A stretch of DNA of 64,000 nucleotides from Oehlia diaphana (lineage: Eukaryota > Glomeromycota > Glomeromycetes > Glomerales > Glomeraceae): positions 7,186 to 71,185 of the forward strand of contig QZLH01000413.1 in assembly GCA_003833135.1 (NCBI GenBank), written 5' to 3'. Below, piece by piece: positions 24,728 to 36,948 of the stretch (the first letter of the stretch is position 1; the number at the start of each line of letters is the position of its first letter). The notes under the pieces are model-generated. The model searched no databases. It was not told where the DNA came from and saw nothing but the letters and a program-made list of their open reading frames with translations. The position numbers and the translations under genes are program-made.

Positions 24728-26677
24728 ATGGCTACACGATCTTCATTGTCAAGTGAATTACCAGAGGAAAGAAGAATTAGTATTGATTCTAAGCACGAAG
24801 ATAATGATAAAGCTTCATTAGATGAAGTAACTTATGAAGAAGAAAGACCTTTGAGATATAAATTGATTGCTTTATTATGCGTTTTATCTTTAGCTGGTAG
24901 GTATTTAAAGTAGGAAAAGTAATATGTTAATTGATGATTTAGTTAATTATTTTTCATTTTTTTATAGTGGGAAGTCATTATGCCGCTCATGCTCTTGACG
25001 CTTTAAAGTCAATCGTCAAGACAGTATGTATATCTTCTATATTGCTTTTCCCACAATCACATGATGTTAAATTATTCTCTTTAACTATAAGGAATTGGGC
25101 ATCTCAAATTCAAGATATGGAATTATTCAATCAGCAGTATCGTTGGTTAATACAATTCTGCCTATTCTCGGTGGTATATTTATCGATATATTTGGTACTT
25201 GGGTTGGTTCCATATTGGCCACTTCTCTTATTGCCATAGGAAATATATTTGTAGCATTATCAGCAAATTTAAGATCATTTGCTATGATGGTAATTGGTAG
25301 AACCTTATATGGTATTGGTAGTGGAACTATTGTTATAGTTCAAACGGCTATTTTAAGTCATTGGTTCAAAGGAAAAGGATTGGCCATTGCCGTAGGAACT
25401 CAAATTGCTGTGTCAAGACTGGTACGATATATTAATAATGCAAAGGTCAGAGTCGCACGTGATAATTTAATTAACCTTTTTTTCTATCAAGGCATCATTC
25501 CTGAGCAATCTGACGGTAGTCCCTATCTGGGAAAGTACAGGATTTTATGGATGGTCACTTTGGGTATAATGATTTATAATTATTCAACTTAAATCTTTTG
25601 ACTTTAAAAGCTTATCCTTTCTTTTTTATTATATAGTTTTCAGCACTTCTTTGCGTTATTTCATTAATAATCAACATCATATACATTTTTTTGATGAAAA
25701 TACTCCATGACGAATTATCAAGACATGAAATGAAAAAGATAAAACAAAAGAAAACATTTAGTCCTAAGAAATTATTATTATTTCCTAATATTTTTTGGAT
25801 CTTTGTTTTACTTGAATTTGGTTTGGGAAGTGCATGGACTTCATTTTTACATACACAAACGTAAATAAGAGTATTTACTATCTCATTACATTCTTATGCA
25901 TTAATTATATTAATGATTTGACTTGCATTTTAATTATTAGGGAATTGATAAAAGTCAGATGGAATAGCACAGATAAATATGCTGCTTTTGCTTCTAGTAT
26001 TGCCCAGTTTTTACCAATATTCGTTTCACCTTTCCTTGGACACTTTTTAGATCGTTTTGGAAATCGATCTCTAACATGTAAGAATTATTTATTTTACTTC
26101 TCTATCAATATTTATTATATACATTTAAATAACTATATAAATATCGTTTTTTTAACTATTTGAACTAGTGATTGTGTCTTCAATTTTTCTTACCATATCA
26201 ATGTGTCTCCTTGGATTCGTAAAATTAACACCTATCGTAATAATTATGGGAACGATCTGTTTTTCAATTTCACTTTCATTAGGACCTGTAGTTTTATTGT
26301 CATCTATACCAATAATAATGCCGTTAGATTATGTCGGTACAGCATTAGGTATAGATAAATCAAGTACAAATATTGGTTCAACAATTTACGATATACTTGT
26401 TGGAATATTACAAGATAAAGATGGAGGCAAATATGGAATGGTAATGCGATTTTATTTAGGTAGTAGTATATGTACTGTATTTATATCTATATTTTTATTT
26501 TTTGTATCAAAAAATTGGCGTAATGGTATTTTGGATATGAAAGAAGATGAAAGAAAAAGAAAACGTGATATTGTTAAAGAATATAACAAACCTATGAAAA
26601 TGAATTATTTTTATATCGCTATTTTTATTGCTTTATTAATTACAAGTTGGGTTTTATTCTTTAGTTATATTAGTTAA
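24728..26677 (+). CDS. Major facilitator superfamily transporter, MFSD1-like
   Basis: Seven exons with GT-AG introns: 24728-24896, 24968-25023, 25092-25421, 25492-25563, 25637-25860, 25941-26077 and 26169-26677. They sum to 1497 nt, giving 498 aa in one frame. The protein has a charged cytosolic N-terminus of about 45 residues, then about 12 hydrophobic segments. Motifs include GIFIDIFGT after helix 2, GRTLYGIGSG, the family-typical WFKGKGLAIAVGTQ and LGHFLDRFGN at the start of the second half. This matches the MFSD1 branch, whose animal member is a lysosomal dipeptide transporter, so a vacuolar or endosomal small-molecule carrier is the best guess; substrate unknown. A hydrophobic stretch ends the protein. 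It is one of the few intact genes here, and no paralogue is visible nearby. Confidence 0.9.
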
Positions 26678-27694
26678 GAGAGAGATATATATAAGTATTT
26701 TAAATTGTATATCAAAAATTAAGTCTATCTAGTCTATCTATGATATTCTTTGTAACATTATAAACTTCAATTTTTTCCCTAATATATTATGTCAAATTCT
26801 TTTTTATATTTTTGTATCATTTTAAAAAATTAATATATACAGTTAATAAAAGAAAAAAAAATTAGAAGGAAGGATTAATTTGCTGATTTGATATGTAATA
26901 GATTCAATGTAGGAATTTCTATAATAAAATGTTACATAAATTCTCAATAGTTTCACTATATTTCTTCGCAGTTCATATTGCATGAAAGAGCATATTTTAA
27001 TCTTTTTATAGGTGCAGAAAAATTGTTTTTTGCGTGATTTTTTACAAATGAAAATGGACTGTCATTTACCGCCGTAATTTATTACTTTTGAGATGATCAT
27101 CTTTAAGTGCTTTGGAATTTTCAATTAATAAGAATTTATGATACAGGATATGAAATTTTATGACTCATTTTTACTTTATGACTAGGAAATAGAAACTGTT
27201 GTGAGTCCAGAGAGCTAATTATTTTTAATTGTGTTCTGTTGTTTAGCTTCTAGTTTCAGAATGATTCGAATGTAAAATTTAGCGAATCAGGTAAAATAAT
27301 TTATTTGAAGTGATTTATTATCTCATTTATAGTTTCTCATTTAATTCGTCTATTTTTATTTAATTATTACTAATAATAGATCTTAATGAAATTAATCAAG
27401 AAGATAATTTGAATGATGAGACTTAAATTATAAAATATTATTTTAAAAAGATAATAGTTAAAAAATTTTTATTTAACTTATTTCACATTTTTATTTACCT
27501 TAGTATTATATTTTAGTGGGAATTTTTTATGACAGAATCAAATAAGCAAAAAAAGAAAAAAAATATTAAATAAAAAGAGGCCGCTCTACTTTTGATTACA
27601 ATCAAACGTTAGAAAGCGAAATACTTTGACAAATATTCATTCTGATATCATGATAAATATTCAATAGAAAGTTCTTAGTAGGTTAGCTTGTCTA
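26678..27694. other. AT-rich spacer, no gene seen
   Basis: 3' flank of the MFS gene on the plus strand and of the kinase pseudogene on the minus strand. Nothing further is recognisable. Confidence 0.5.
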
Positions 27695-28312
27695 TTAGTA
27701 AACCATTAAGAAAAACTTTAAAATTGATCCCATAGCCAAACCAGCATCATGTGGTTCATTATGAAAAGGTGGCCGTCCACTAGGAATTTCCCACAAGAGT
27801 ATGCCGATACTGTAGATGTCACTCTTTTTATTTAATGAATATACTATTTTGATATTACTATCCCTTTTTGCTATTAAATACTTGTGGATGCAACCATTCC
27901 AAATAATTTGGTTGAATGTTAGATAATTTCTCAATCCTTTTTGACAATCCAAAATCTGCTAATTTAATGGTATTCTTATGAATTAATATATTATTTGAGT
28001 GCTATTATTAAATGCATTAACTAAATTAGTATAATTAGACATTAATAATTTATTAAAATGTAAATAACTGAAGTAAATAACCTACTAAATCATGATGAAT
28101 GACATCTTCGTTATGTAAGCATGATATAGCATTAGCTAACTGAAATGCTAGATCCAATTTATTGCTCCAAGTGAGATTATCAAAAATTCACTTAAATAAT
28201 TTCGGAGAGTACCACTATGACACTATCAGCATATTCCATTACCAGTAAATACTTTTTAAAATTATTGTCTTGGTTTGCTTTTGAGAAAAAAAAAGAAAAA
28301 TTATTTAGATAT

Positions 28313-28349
<37 letters not shown>

Positions 28350-28500
28350 TTTTTTTAATTTTTTTTTTTTTTTTTTTTTTTCAAAAAAAAGACAATAATG
28401 ATTCAAATTATATGTCATACCTGTTGTAATGCCACAAAAAACGAATAATGTTTTCATGAGAATCTATTTTGCGCTGAAGATTAATCTAATATTGAAATAA
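27695..28500 (-). pseudogene. TKL kinase pseudogene
   Basis: Minus-strand remnants of kinase exons in the correct order. They are an INLQRKIDSHENIIRF exon (28490-28430), a YLLVMEYADS exon with LDLAFQLANAISCLHNED and HHDL (about 28260-28090), and an [10 protein letters not shown] exon with [24 protein letters not shown] and SGRPPF (about 28005-27695). Frameshifts occur in the second exon and after the DFG exon segment. The C-lobe stops at about 27695 without the CW...RP motif, and no N-lobe exon was found. The relic is the same family as the 9.1-11.5 kb kinase. A long T/A/T homopolymer block (28312-28388) lies in the intron between the first two remnants. Confidence 0.8.
28312..28388. repeat. 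Homopolymer block T/A/T
   Basis: Runs of T, then A, then T with almost no other bases, able to fold on itself. Likely error-prone in assembly. Confidence 0.85.
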
Positions 28501-28722
28501 AATTTTATGTTAGAAACGTAATATATAATTAAAGATAGAAAAACAAAAAAAAAATGATAAAATGTTCATAAATTATAATTACTTGGTTGGCCAGATTGGC
28601 CACATGATCGCATCATGTTTATTTTTTCATTTTTAACAAAGGAAATGAAAGAGAAATTTCCTTACAGGTAGATCGAACATACAGTAGCTTTAACAAAAAA
28701 CGAACAAACGTACTTTTTTAGG

Positions 28723-29281
28723 ATGTTTGGCGCTAAATTGGATGCAATGAAAATAAAAGGGAGACACGCCTGGCAAGCATATAGAAAACTAAATGTTAAG
28801 ATAGAAAATGAAAAAAACTATGGGGTCATTTTGTCAAATTATCAAAATAAACAAAATTAAATATATTTTGATATATTTCAACAATGAAAAAGACTTAATG
28901 CAGGCAATTTATAGATCCACAACGGGCGAGGATTTAGGAAAAGGATTGCAGATGAAAAGTCAAGACGAGTTGATAGGAAAGGATGGAGTTTATAAGAAAA
29001 GGACCAGAATCAGTAAATTTAGTGTACCTACACACAAAACATCTAAGGGTAAAAAATTCGTAGATGCACTTTCCAGTCCGCTTTCCACGATACCTAGAAG
29101 CAAAGAAGAACATGAAGAACTGGACGATTTAAACAGTGGATTCGGTGAACGTTTGAATAAAATGGAGGAAAAGAATGATGATACAATGAAAGAAGGAACG
29201 ACGAGTGCAGAGAAAGACAAATTTAACGAAAACAAAAAAATGTGTAGTGACAACGCAAGGACGAAGAGAAGATTCCGATAG
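28723..29281 (+). pseudogene. Unrecognised protein, frameshifted paralogue of 13371-13799
   Basis: ATG at 28723 starts MFGAKLDAM and runs through RHAWQAYRKL. A shift near 28815 (around TATGGGG) is needed to enter the longer frame that contains YILIYFNNEKDLMQAI and GKGLQMKSQD. The frame then runs to 29281 through a charged, low-complexity tail (EEHEELDDLNSGF, KMEEKNDD). Without the shift the second frame still gives 157 codons from 28808. The N-terminal half matches the minus-strand gene at 13.4 kb; the acidic/basic tail differs. The family and function are not recognised. Confidence 0.55.
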
Positions 29282-30197
29282 CGAATAAACAAATTCGTCT
29301 AAATTAATGAAACAAAGTTAAATTTAAAATATTAGATTTATTTGGATTTGGTTGAAGATGCATGCGGATGATAAGGAATTTCATTCGATTTTGGATACAT
29401 TTCCGTTAAGGATGTAGATTTAGGGCTTTTATTTTTTATATATTTCAAATTAATTTCATTTTTGTTTTTTATATATCAATTTGTCTTTTAGATTATAAAT
29501 GATTTTTAAAGAGATTTGTTTTTCAGTCAATGTGTTATTTTTTCATGTATATTTCGAGTTTAGGAAATTTAGAGAAAAAATAAGAAAATATATAAAAAAA
29601 TTAGAAAAAAATTTTAAAACATTTTTAGATTAGTAGCATTTTGTTTTATTTTCTACACAACAGATAGATTTTGAAATAACAATTATTTTTTTCTTTTTAG
29701 AATTTATCTTAGTAATATACTATTTAGAATAGATTGGTTAGTTATAGAGGATTGTATACTTTTTTCTAGGTATTTGTATAATTATGTTTTTGTATGCATA
29801 ATTAATAAACGCGTTACTAATTTTTTAAAAAAAATAAAAAGGTTCGAGGTTCATTTCCTCGGTTCTTTCAGTCTCGAGGAGCATAGCAGGCTTTCTTAAT
29901 TGTCACGTAAATGTCGATCATTTTGTCGATCATTTTGTCATTTTGTCACATTTTACAAAATACCGTTATTCGTTAATTTTGCACTTATTAAATCTAAATT
30001 TTTAATACGTCAATAGCTATAATAATTGTAAAAACTATAAACATTAATAAATTTAAATGTTAAATCAAGCAAATAAATATAAATATAAATATTATATAAT
30101 ATTTTACGGTGAAGTTAAACGTAAATAAAATAAAATTTAACGTAAACTTAATTATAAAATCAACCAATAAATTAACCTTAATTAACTCCAAATTATA
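29282..30197. other. AT-rich spacer, no gene seen
   Basis: Short direct repeats of CGATCATTTTGT occur near 29915-29945. A TTCGAGGTTC-like word near 29845 is isolated and not part of a tRNA. Confidence 0.5.
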
Positions 30198-33100
30198 TTA
30201 TTGACATAATTTAAATGAGTTTAATGCCTCCTCCAATTTTCTGTTTATATCTTCATCAGCGAAAACAACTGCATTATCATCATTATCCTCTAAATTTGCC
30301 TGGTCCTCCAAATCTTCGCCATTATCCTTATCATCATCAAATTTCATATTCAACATATTCTGAAATATCTTGCAATTATCTTTAATACCATTACAAAGAT
30401 ATTTATAACAATATGGGCACCTCTGATTCACTTGGTTAAAACATTCTGTATGGTAACCATGACCACATGAAAGAACACTACCTGACGCCTCTTCTGATGA
30501 CAAAGTGCATTTACTCCAATCACATAGTTTGTCTGATTTAGGAGGACAAGATGAATTCCAACCCATTGGAAGAACTTTTTCATCCACAATTTTGCCAAGT
30601 GTTGGTAAATTGTATTGCCAATTCTTTTTAATTTTCTTTTTTGTTGTACATCCACGATTTTTCCAAACATTTTGGAATAAATCTAAAAGGAAAATCGCAG
30701 CCTTTTTTTCCAGAAACTCTAACTGCTTTTCTGTGTAAACAATGTTATGATTTTTTGAAAAAACTTTGGTAAAGGAGTTATTATCACGCATCTGGTCAAT
30801 TATTTTTGCTTGATTAATAATTTGTTGAGCAGTATTAAAATTATTTGTTTGATGTCTAATACAACTGTGAAAGTTTTCTACATAATAATCATTAAAGATA
30901 TGAAGAGAACTTTTGAGAATTTCTGCCATTGGGTGATTTATATTTTGCCAATAAAAAACGTCACTAAGAAATGCCAATGGTAACTTATTATAATTTTTAC
31001 GGCGGTATCGATAAAAAATTGTCCATATACGAAGCATTGCTTCTTCATAAACTTCCCAACATCCACTTCGAAAAATTATTGGATAAAAATCCAAAACTAA
31101 TGGAATTACATCATCTAGAAGATTAATGAACATACGTGCTTCAGGGTCTTTGCAATTAAAAAAAAGATTTTTGACAGATTCTTTGACCAAAGACCAACCC
31201 TTAAATGCAAGCTCTAAAAGAAGATTAATCCGATATGGTTTTGGCTTTTTAGCAAGAATTTTGCGCGAGCCAAAAATTGCGTGATACATATTTTCAAAAA
31301 AACAATAGTTAACAAGAAATACAGTCTCCCGACTATTTAGAGATACATGTAAAGGACCTATAAAAGGTACTATATTAAGAATTTGTGGTGGCACATCAGA
31401 TCGTTCCCCATTAATCATACGATGTACAACAGCACGACGAACATTTTTCTGTCCAGGATAATCCATAGGGGCAACCAAAATATTTTCTTCTAAATATGCA
31501 CGTAGCTCTGGAATGTTGGCAATTAATTGTATTGCTGAAATATAATCTTTTGTTGAATGTAAACTGCCTTCCAATAGGTCAATTAGCTTTGTATTTTGCA
31601 TACTTCGATCATTTTTTCGTTCAGCAATCCGTATATCATAGCTATGTACAAGTAAATGTTCAGTTCGTTCTTCATGAGTTTCAGGTAATCCAAACAAATT
31701 TGTAAAAGATTTTTTTCGTTCCTGATAAGTAATACTTAAATCCTTCATATATTTTAAATTAAGTTGGGAAATTATATTACTGAAATCAACTCCTTTTGGA
31801 TTTTGAATTAATTGATTGGTAACATTATTAAATGGAATAGCAGATACTTGGGAAGATGATTTCATAAGTATTGTTACAAAGTGTAAAGCACTGCTTGTGG
31901 TGGTAGTATCTGGTCTTCGTAAAGTATGAATATTGTGATAGTCATCAATGTTAAGAACAATTAAATTATTTTTCTATTAAATACAAAAAAATTAAAAATG
32001 GAGTTAAAAATTTTAATAATCGGCAATATTAAAAATAATAAAATAATTTTTATTAAGATGTAAAAAATACAAAAAAATACGTTGTCAATAATATAATCTT
32101 TGACAGTTTGCTGATGTAAATTAGCTAGCTGAATCTTTTTTTTTTGAATAGTTTCTTTTCTCACTGTAAGTCCAGCATTTGACAAAGTATCAATTGCTGA
32201 TACAGAAGTTCCTGATGCATTCAGCAAAAATCCTACATCCTCTTTTACGCCACTTATGAATTTATTATTGAATCCAGCTAAAAGATAACACATTATAACG
32301 AGTTTTTTTTTATTTTGTTGATTTGTTATAGGATTTTTCTTTTGGGGATTTGTACCAACGTAAAATTCATCAAAAAATCCTTGCAATTTTGGTTCTTCTT
32401 TTTCTAACATTTTTTTAAATTCTTCAGGATCATAGATTGGCTTTTCGTTATCTTTGTGTTGTTTTTTATATAAAACGTTAGACATTAAACGAATTTTTTC
32501 GCTAGAAATTGAGGCTATGAGAAATTTTTTATTAAAAATTGAAATAAAAAATTAGAATATAAAAAAATTTTCATTACTTAACAAGTTCCCTCACTAGAAA
32601 TTGAAACTAAAAATTTTTTTATTAAAAATGAAATGAAATGATTAGAAATATGAAAAAAATTCATACATACTTAATTTAATTCGTTTGAGTTCTTCACGAG
32701 CTTCATGATATAAAATTTCTAAATCATTATACTCTTTAGCTGAATACAGAAGATCATTACGAAGAGCATATGGATGATTAGAAGTGATCGTTGGCACTCT
32801 TTGCATCGGTGGTTGATAATTTAAAGATAGTTGGTTTTCTTTATCATGATCCATTGCAGTAAGACATGGGTTGCAAATACGTGTATCCAAAGGAAGATTC
32901 AAGATAGGTTGGAGTCGTTTTGGAATTTTTACAAGAATATTCTTTCGTGGTCGTCCTATTTTATTATCCTTTGTATACTCTTTATGTTTAGGATGAGCAC
33001 ATTGTTGTTTCTTCATAGCTCTTGCTAGTCGATGATTTTCATTCACTATTAGTTTATTATAATGATATCGGCATAATTCTTTTCCAACCAAATCCATGCC

Positions 33101-33205
33101 AAGATTTGTTTCAGGAATCTTGACATCATCCGTTACAAGTGCAGTGCCATTGATAAGGTCATCACACATACCATTTTGTAATGAACATTTATTAAATTTA
33201 GACAT
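30198..33205 (-). CDS. Transposase-like protein with C-terminal RING-like finger (914 aa)
   Basis: Three exons: 33205-32671, 32514-32081 and 31973-30198. They sum to 2745 nt with consistent phases, and each intron has GT-AG ends. The N-terminus is Cys/His-rich (CRYHYNKL, CAHPKHKEY, CNPC), like a DNA-binding finger. Exon 3 opens with NIDDYHNIHTLRRPD, followed by FIGPLHVSLNSRE and YYVENFHSCIRHQ. These acidic and His motifs have the look of a domesticated or mobile DDE-type transposase core, but I cannot name the superfamily. Residues of about 807-845 carry C-x4-C, C-x-H-x2-H-x2-C and C-x2-C, a RING-H2-like arrangement that suggests E3 ligase or simple zinc-finger use. The tail is acidic. I found no TIRs around it, so it may be a host gene family rather than an active transposon. 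Confidence 0.75.
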
Positions 33206-33982
33206 TCCTATATATTACAAAACATTTAATTATTAAATATAATATATGAAATATACAAAATTTAACGCACTATACCTTCCAAATTATTTGTTCGATAACC
33301 TAATTATTTTTTATTAAAAGTTCTTTATTAAATTAAATAAAATAAAAGTATTATCGGTATTTACGCTCTATTAGAAGTATTAAAGTATTTATAACTTCTG
33401 AATTACTCTTTCGACAGCTGAATTATTTTGTAAACCGTTTAAAAAGGACCTAAAAAAAATTTTTTTTTTATTCTTTTGTGCTATTAAATTTTTTGTGGCA
33501 CAATTAAATTAAAATAGTGCGATTATCACATATTTATATTTTTACGATATATTAGAAATCGCCAATAAAAATACACGTCTGTATATAAACAATTACGTCA
33601 TTCAAATTATATGAAAACATGACGTCATATTTGAATTTTTATTATTAATTTTTTTATTACGTGATTATTTGAAGTAATATATATGTTGATCATCATGTGA
33701 TTATTCGAAAATCGTAAAGCCTGCCATGCTATACAGACTACGTTCATACACCGTACACCCTGTATCACCGGGTATTATGCAGTGTGATATATTCGCATTT
33801 TTATGTACTGTTAGCCGGTTTCCGGCATGATGTATTTTATTAAATAAAGCATCGTTATACTGTTCTTCGATAAATGCCACGTGCGATGATGCAATGCCTG
33901 TGCGACATAAAAACATATATTAGCGCTTGTTTTTTCCCATCCTAGATAAAATTTTTATCTCACTCCGGAAAGTAACACTATT
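33206..33982. promoter_or_regulatory. Divergent intergenic region
   Basis: Separates the minus-strand 914-aa gene from the plus-strand SAM-domain gene, so it should hold both promoters. A minus-strand open frame of 71 codons (33916-33701) has no recognisable domain, and I do not call it a gene. Confidence 0.4.
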
Positions 33983-35066
33983 TTGTCCGAGCCTAATAAA
34001 CATATAAAAGCGCTATGTCTACCTCAACAACTGAACTTAGTTGAAAACTGGGATACAGAGTCCCTTATCGATTTTTCGAAAGAGCAAAACCTCAAGCTCG
34101 AGAAAAAGCACTTCGATATTCTTCGCAAGGAAGAAATTACCGGCCTCTCCTTTCTTGACCTGAGCGAAGAAAAATTTCGTAGCGTTGGCTTTGCGTTGGG
34201 ACCAGCAACACTTCTCGCAAAAGAGGTCCAGACCCTCAAAGAAAAGCCGAAGCGTGCGTTCTCGTCGTACCTCAGCTTGAAGGAGGTGCTAGCGAAATAT
34301 AATCTCGTCTCTGAAGGAATTATACCCCTTTTCATACCGCAAACCTATGAAATTAAGGAGGACAATAAGCATTTCGTGCTGTGTATGACTGATATCAACT
34401 TACGGCTTCAGAGTTATGGAACGTTGGTGATCACAAGTTTGGAGTCCATGCGTAATGAGTACGTTTCAACCATACTTCATACCGCCCTTCGAATTGCAGA
34501 AGACACTACAAATAAAAAGTTCAGCATGAAACCAGAATACGAAATAACTGGGGATGAAAGTGCGGACGGGTCGATTATGCAATCAAGGTAAGCTTTTTAT
34601 TTTTGCCATCCTCGCACATTGCTCCTATGTTAACTTACCACAAACTATAAACGATTAGGATGAGGAGAGTCTTATTTATGTTACTGAGGACAAGGTTCAG
34701 CAAAAGTTGACAGAAGGCTTCGCTCAGAATATCAAACAGCTCGAAAGTTCGTATGAAATGAATAAGAGAAAACGAAAGAGGGGTGATGATTAGTTTGATT
34801 ATCTTTACGGGATCGTGACATCTGCCAGAGATTGGCATTTCCTCCTCTATTCTCCAGGTGAAATTTTACAGGCGAGTATGGCCCCCTTTAGCATAGAATT
34901 TACCGAAGAATCTTTGGTTGAGAACTCCGAAGAATACCAAACATTGCGTAAGGGTGTGAGGAAGGTTCTTGGTATAATCGTGGGTTTGTTAAAAGATAGG
35001 GCATGTGCTGAGGAAGAACCTGAAAGGAAGAGGGTTAGGATAGAGGGTTATCGTTCGAAAAAATAA
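33983..35066 (+). pseudogene. SAM-domain PD-(D/E)XK nuclease-like protein, Crinkler-like, disrupted
   Basis: Two exons: 33983-34587 and 34659-35066 (intron GTAAGC...TTAG). Residues 22-88 are a SAM domain (LIDFSKEQNLKLEKKHFDIL, then LGPATLLAKEVQ). A middle region (SYGTLV, NEYVSTILHTAL) leads to a D...TEDK signature split across the intron, as in PD-(D/E)XK nucleases. The end carries basic stretches (KRKRKRG, RKRVRIEG) that could be nuclear signals. This matches a protein type repeated many times in Rhizophagus. A one-base indel near 34564 breaks the RVDYAIK segment just before the donor, and a TAG at 34791-34793 sits before FDYLYG. Base composition is far less AT-rich than the neighbours. Confidence 0.8.
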
Positions 35067-35084
35067 TCGTGTATATTTTAGCAT

Positions 35085-35150
35085 AGACATCATGTATCCC
35101 GGGCAGAATCCCGATCCTTGTATTTATTTTTGCACGTGTTAATAAAGCAA
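35085..35150 (+). terminator. Conserved 3' UTR with poly(A) signal
   Basis: ATCATGTATCCCGGGCAG, a CCCGAT stretch, TGTATTTATTTTTGCA and AATAAA (35141-35146). The same order occurs after the fragment at 36780-36948, so the 3' UTR was copied with the gene. Confidence 0.6.
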
Positions 35151-35484
35151 GTTTTTACATTTGTCATAACATTGAATAATTCCATAATTCCTTTGTGTAT
35201 AAAATTTTATTAAACATGTCATCCGAGTTTTTAAAGCAAAGGATACGAAAAATTAAGGAATTTGTTAATCAAACACCCAAAAGGTTCGATCTCCTATAAG
35301 ATCACATCTTAAAATTTAAGACCTAAAGAAATTCTTAATGCAAAATAGCTTTATTTGTTCTTATAATTTGAATTACGCATGAAATACAATTAGAGTATAG
35401 AATTCTTTGAAAATAGCTTTTAGACAAATCATTTTTGTTATACAATTGTTGAAGATATATTTTCCAGGTTTAATTATTTGTCCA

Positions 35485-36363
35485 CTAAGGATTAAGTACC
35501 CGATCTTGGACCTTCCACAGATCCAAATCGAAATTAATGGAAGGAAGGATGGATGGAGTACGATGAAATATCTCGACAGCAGGAATATGTAATTGATATG
35601 TTGGAATATTAGCAGTATTACAAGGGGGTGCACCGGGTCTCCCAAAACCAGTGATATTAACGCCAGGAACACCTATATTAACAAAGAAATTCACTACTCT
35701 GTTATGGATTGGTGCCCACCCAAATGATATCACTATAGTCGGGATATTAGGAGTTTGACTCGTCCTTTGGTACAACATTGCAACCATTGCGTTAGAAGGG
35801 TAAATTTTGATAGCTAGATAGATCATGATCGTAGTACGTCCAGATATGTAAAATGGCGCCCATCTGTGTAAGCTACGGATCGACTCAGAATAACCAACTT
35901 CAAGAACCATGTTTGGAAAAGCCCACCCTAGTGAATTACATGCTTGACCAACCGGAGGCGGAGGAAGCCGTCTTGGTCGAAATGCATAGTCAGCGGTAAA
36001 GTAGCTATTTGGAGCTACATTGATGTCTTCTTCAGCTGTGCAAGTTACTTCGTCGCACCAACGGGCTATTGACGCAGCGACTGTGCCTGCTGCTGTTCCA
36101 TGAGGTCCTAGAGGTATCTCATATGCTACAACCTCTCCATTAACCAAGCGAATTTTGACGGGAATATTTTTCTCAGCCTTGCAAAAATTTTGATAACTTT
36201 CAAGCGATATATTTCTGGCAAGAACAACTCCTTCTGCGGGCGGGTTTGGTTCAAGTAAGCGCTCCTTTACAGAATCAAGAAGTTCTTGGGATAGTCTAAG
36301 CCTTGATGATTGCATTGTTGAGGACTGGTAAAAAGAAGTTGAAATAGTCGATAAGGTATACAT
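35485..36363 (-). CDS. Uma2-like (DUF820) putative endonuclease-fold protein
   Basis: A single open frame of 292 codons. The core follows the Uma2/DUF820 pattern: an N-terminal helix with SLESYQNFCKAE, the strand VNGEVVAYE, GPHGTAAGTV, then NVAPNSYFTADYAFRP (Asp 125), FPNMVLEVGYSES (Glu 155) and a C-terminal strand region ISGRTTIMIYLAIKIY. Asp and Glu match the metal-binding pair of the PD-(D/E)XK fold; the usual Lys is not clearly placed. Uma2 proteins are mainly bacterial, and expansions in mycorrhizal fungi may stem from horizontal transfer. Composition is much less AT-rich than the flanks. Its role is unknown. It sits tail-to-tail with the SAM/nuclease pseudogene and next to a related fragment. 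Confidence 0.8.
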   Translation of the reverse strand: MYTLSTISTSFYQSSTMQSSRLRLSQELLDSVKERLLEPNPPAEGVVLARNISLESYQNFCKAEKNIPVKIRLVNGEVVAYEIPLGPHGTAAGTVAASIARWCDEVTCTAEEDINVAPNSYFTADYAFRPRRLPPPPVGQACNSLGWAFPNMVLEVGYSESIRSLHRWAPFYISGRTTIMIYLAIKIYPSNAMVAMLYQRTSQTPNIPTIVISFGWAPIHNRVVNFFVNIGVPGVNITGFGRPGAPPCNTANIPTYQLHIPAVEIFHRTPSILPSINFDLDLWKVQDRVLNP

Positions 36364-36779
36364 TTTTGAAATTTTCTGAGGCAGAACAAAAAAAGAAAAA
36401 TGGGACTTTAAATACCTTTAACATTGATTGATATAATGACGTGGTATAATGATGTGGAAATATATAATGATGTCGCTGATCTTTGATTTACTTGTGACAC
36501 AGATTCATAACCACGTTTTGACAGAATATTTCGGTTGTGGCCATGCAAAGAAGCGACTTCATAGCTTGCAAATTAATGACCATATTTTCTAGATTTCTGA
36601 GGACCCTGCTAACATCTCGGAATACAAACAATATAAATCTTCGTTTGGGCTTTACTAAGGTTAATGCTATATACTGTTGATTTATTTTCTGACACTTCAT
36701 ATCTCGTATAACTGACGACCGTTTTATTTTAACCAGAATATCGATTATTAATAGTACGAACAGGACTGATTATCGAATT
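36364..36779. other. Spacer with mixed composition, no gene seen
   Basis: Contains the Uma2 gene promoter (minus strand) and no supportable gene. A short repeat of ATAATGATGTGG-like words lies at about 36430-36475. The stretch may be the eroded 5' part of the gene whose 3' end survives at 36780-36948. Confidence 0.35.
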
Positions 36780-36948
36780 TCACTGACAGAAGACGTTCTT
36801 GGGAATCCAGCAGAAATTGTGTAAGAATGTGAAGAGGGTTTTAGAGGCTATAGTAGGGTTATTAAAGGATAGAGTAGTAGGTAGCGAGGAACCTGCAACT
36901 AAGAAACGCCGTGTAGAAGAAAAAGTCAAGATCGCAGGGAAAAAATAA
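36780..36948 (+). pseudogene. C-terminal fragment of a second SAM/nuclease-type gene
   Basis: The frame QKLCKNVKRVLEAIVGLLKD followed by EEPATKKRRVEEK and a stop near 36948 aligns with the last 45 residues of the 33983-35066 gene (VRKVLGIIVGLLKDRAC...). The upstream part of the gene is absent. The downstream UTR (36955-37020) is also shared, with AATAAA at 37015-37020. Confidence 0.75.

Noticed and set aside
28217..28429. 70-codon open frame with long Phe/Lys runs
   Set aside because: It is created by the T/A homopolymer block in an intron of the minus-strand kinase pseudogene.
29838..29885. tRNA-like T-arm word GGTTCGAGGTTC
   Set aside because: No matching acceptor, D or anticodon arms could be found around it.
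33701..33916. Minus-strand open frame of 71 codons
   Set aside because: No domain or paralogue and no splice partners; it lies in a divergent promoter region.
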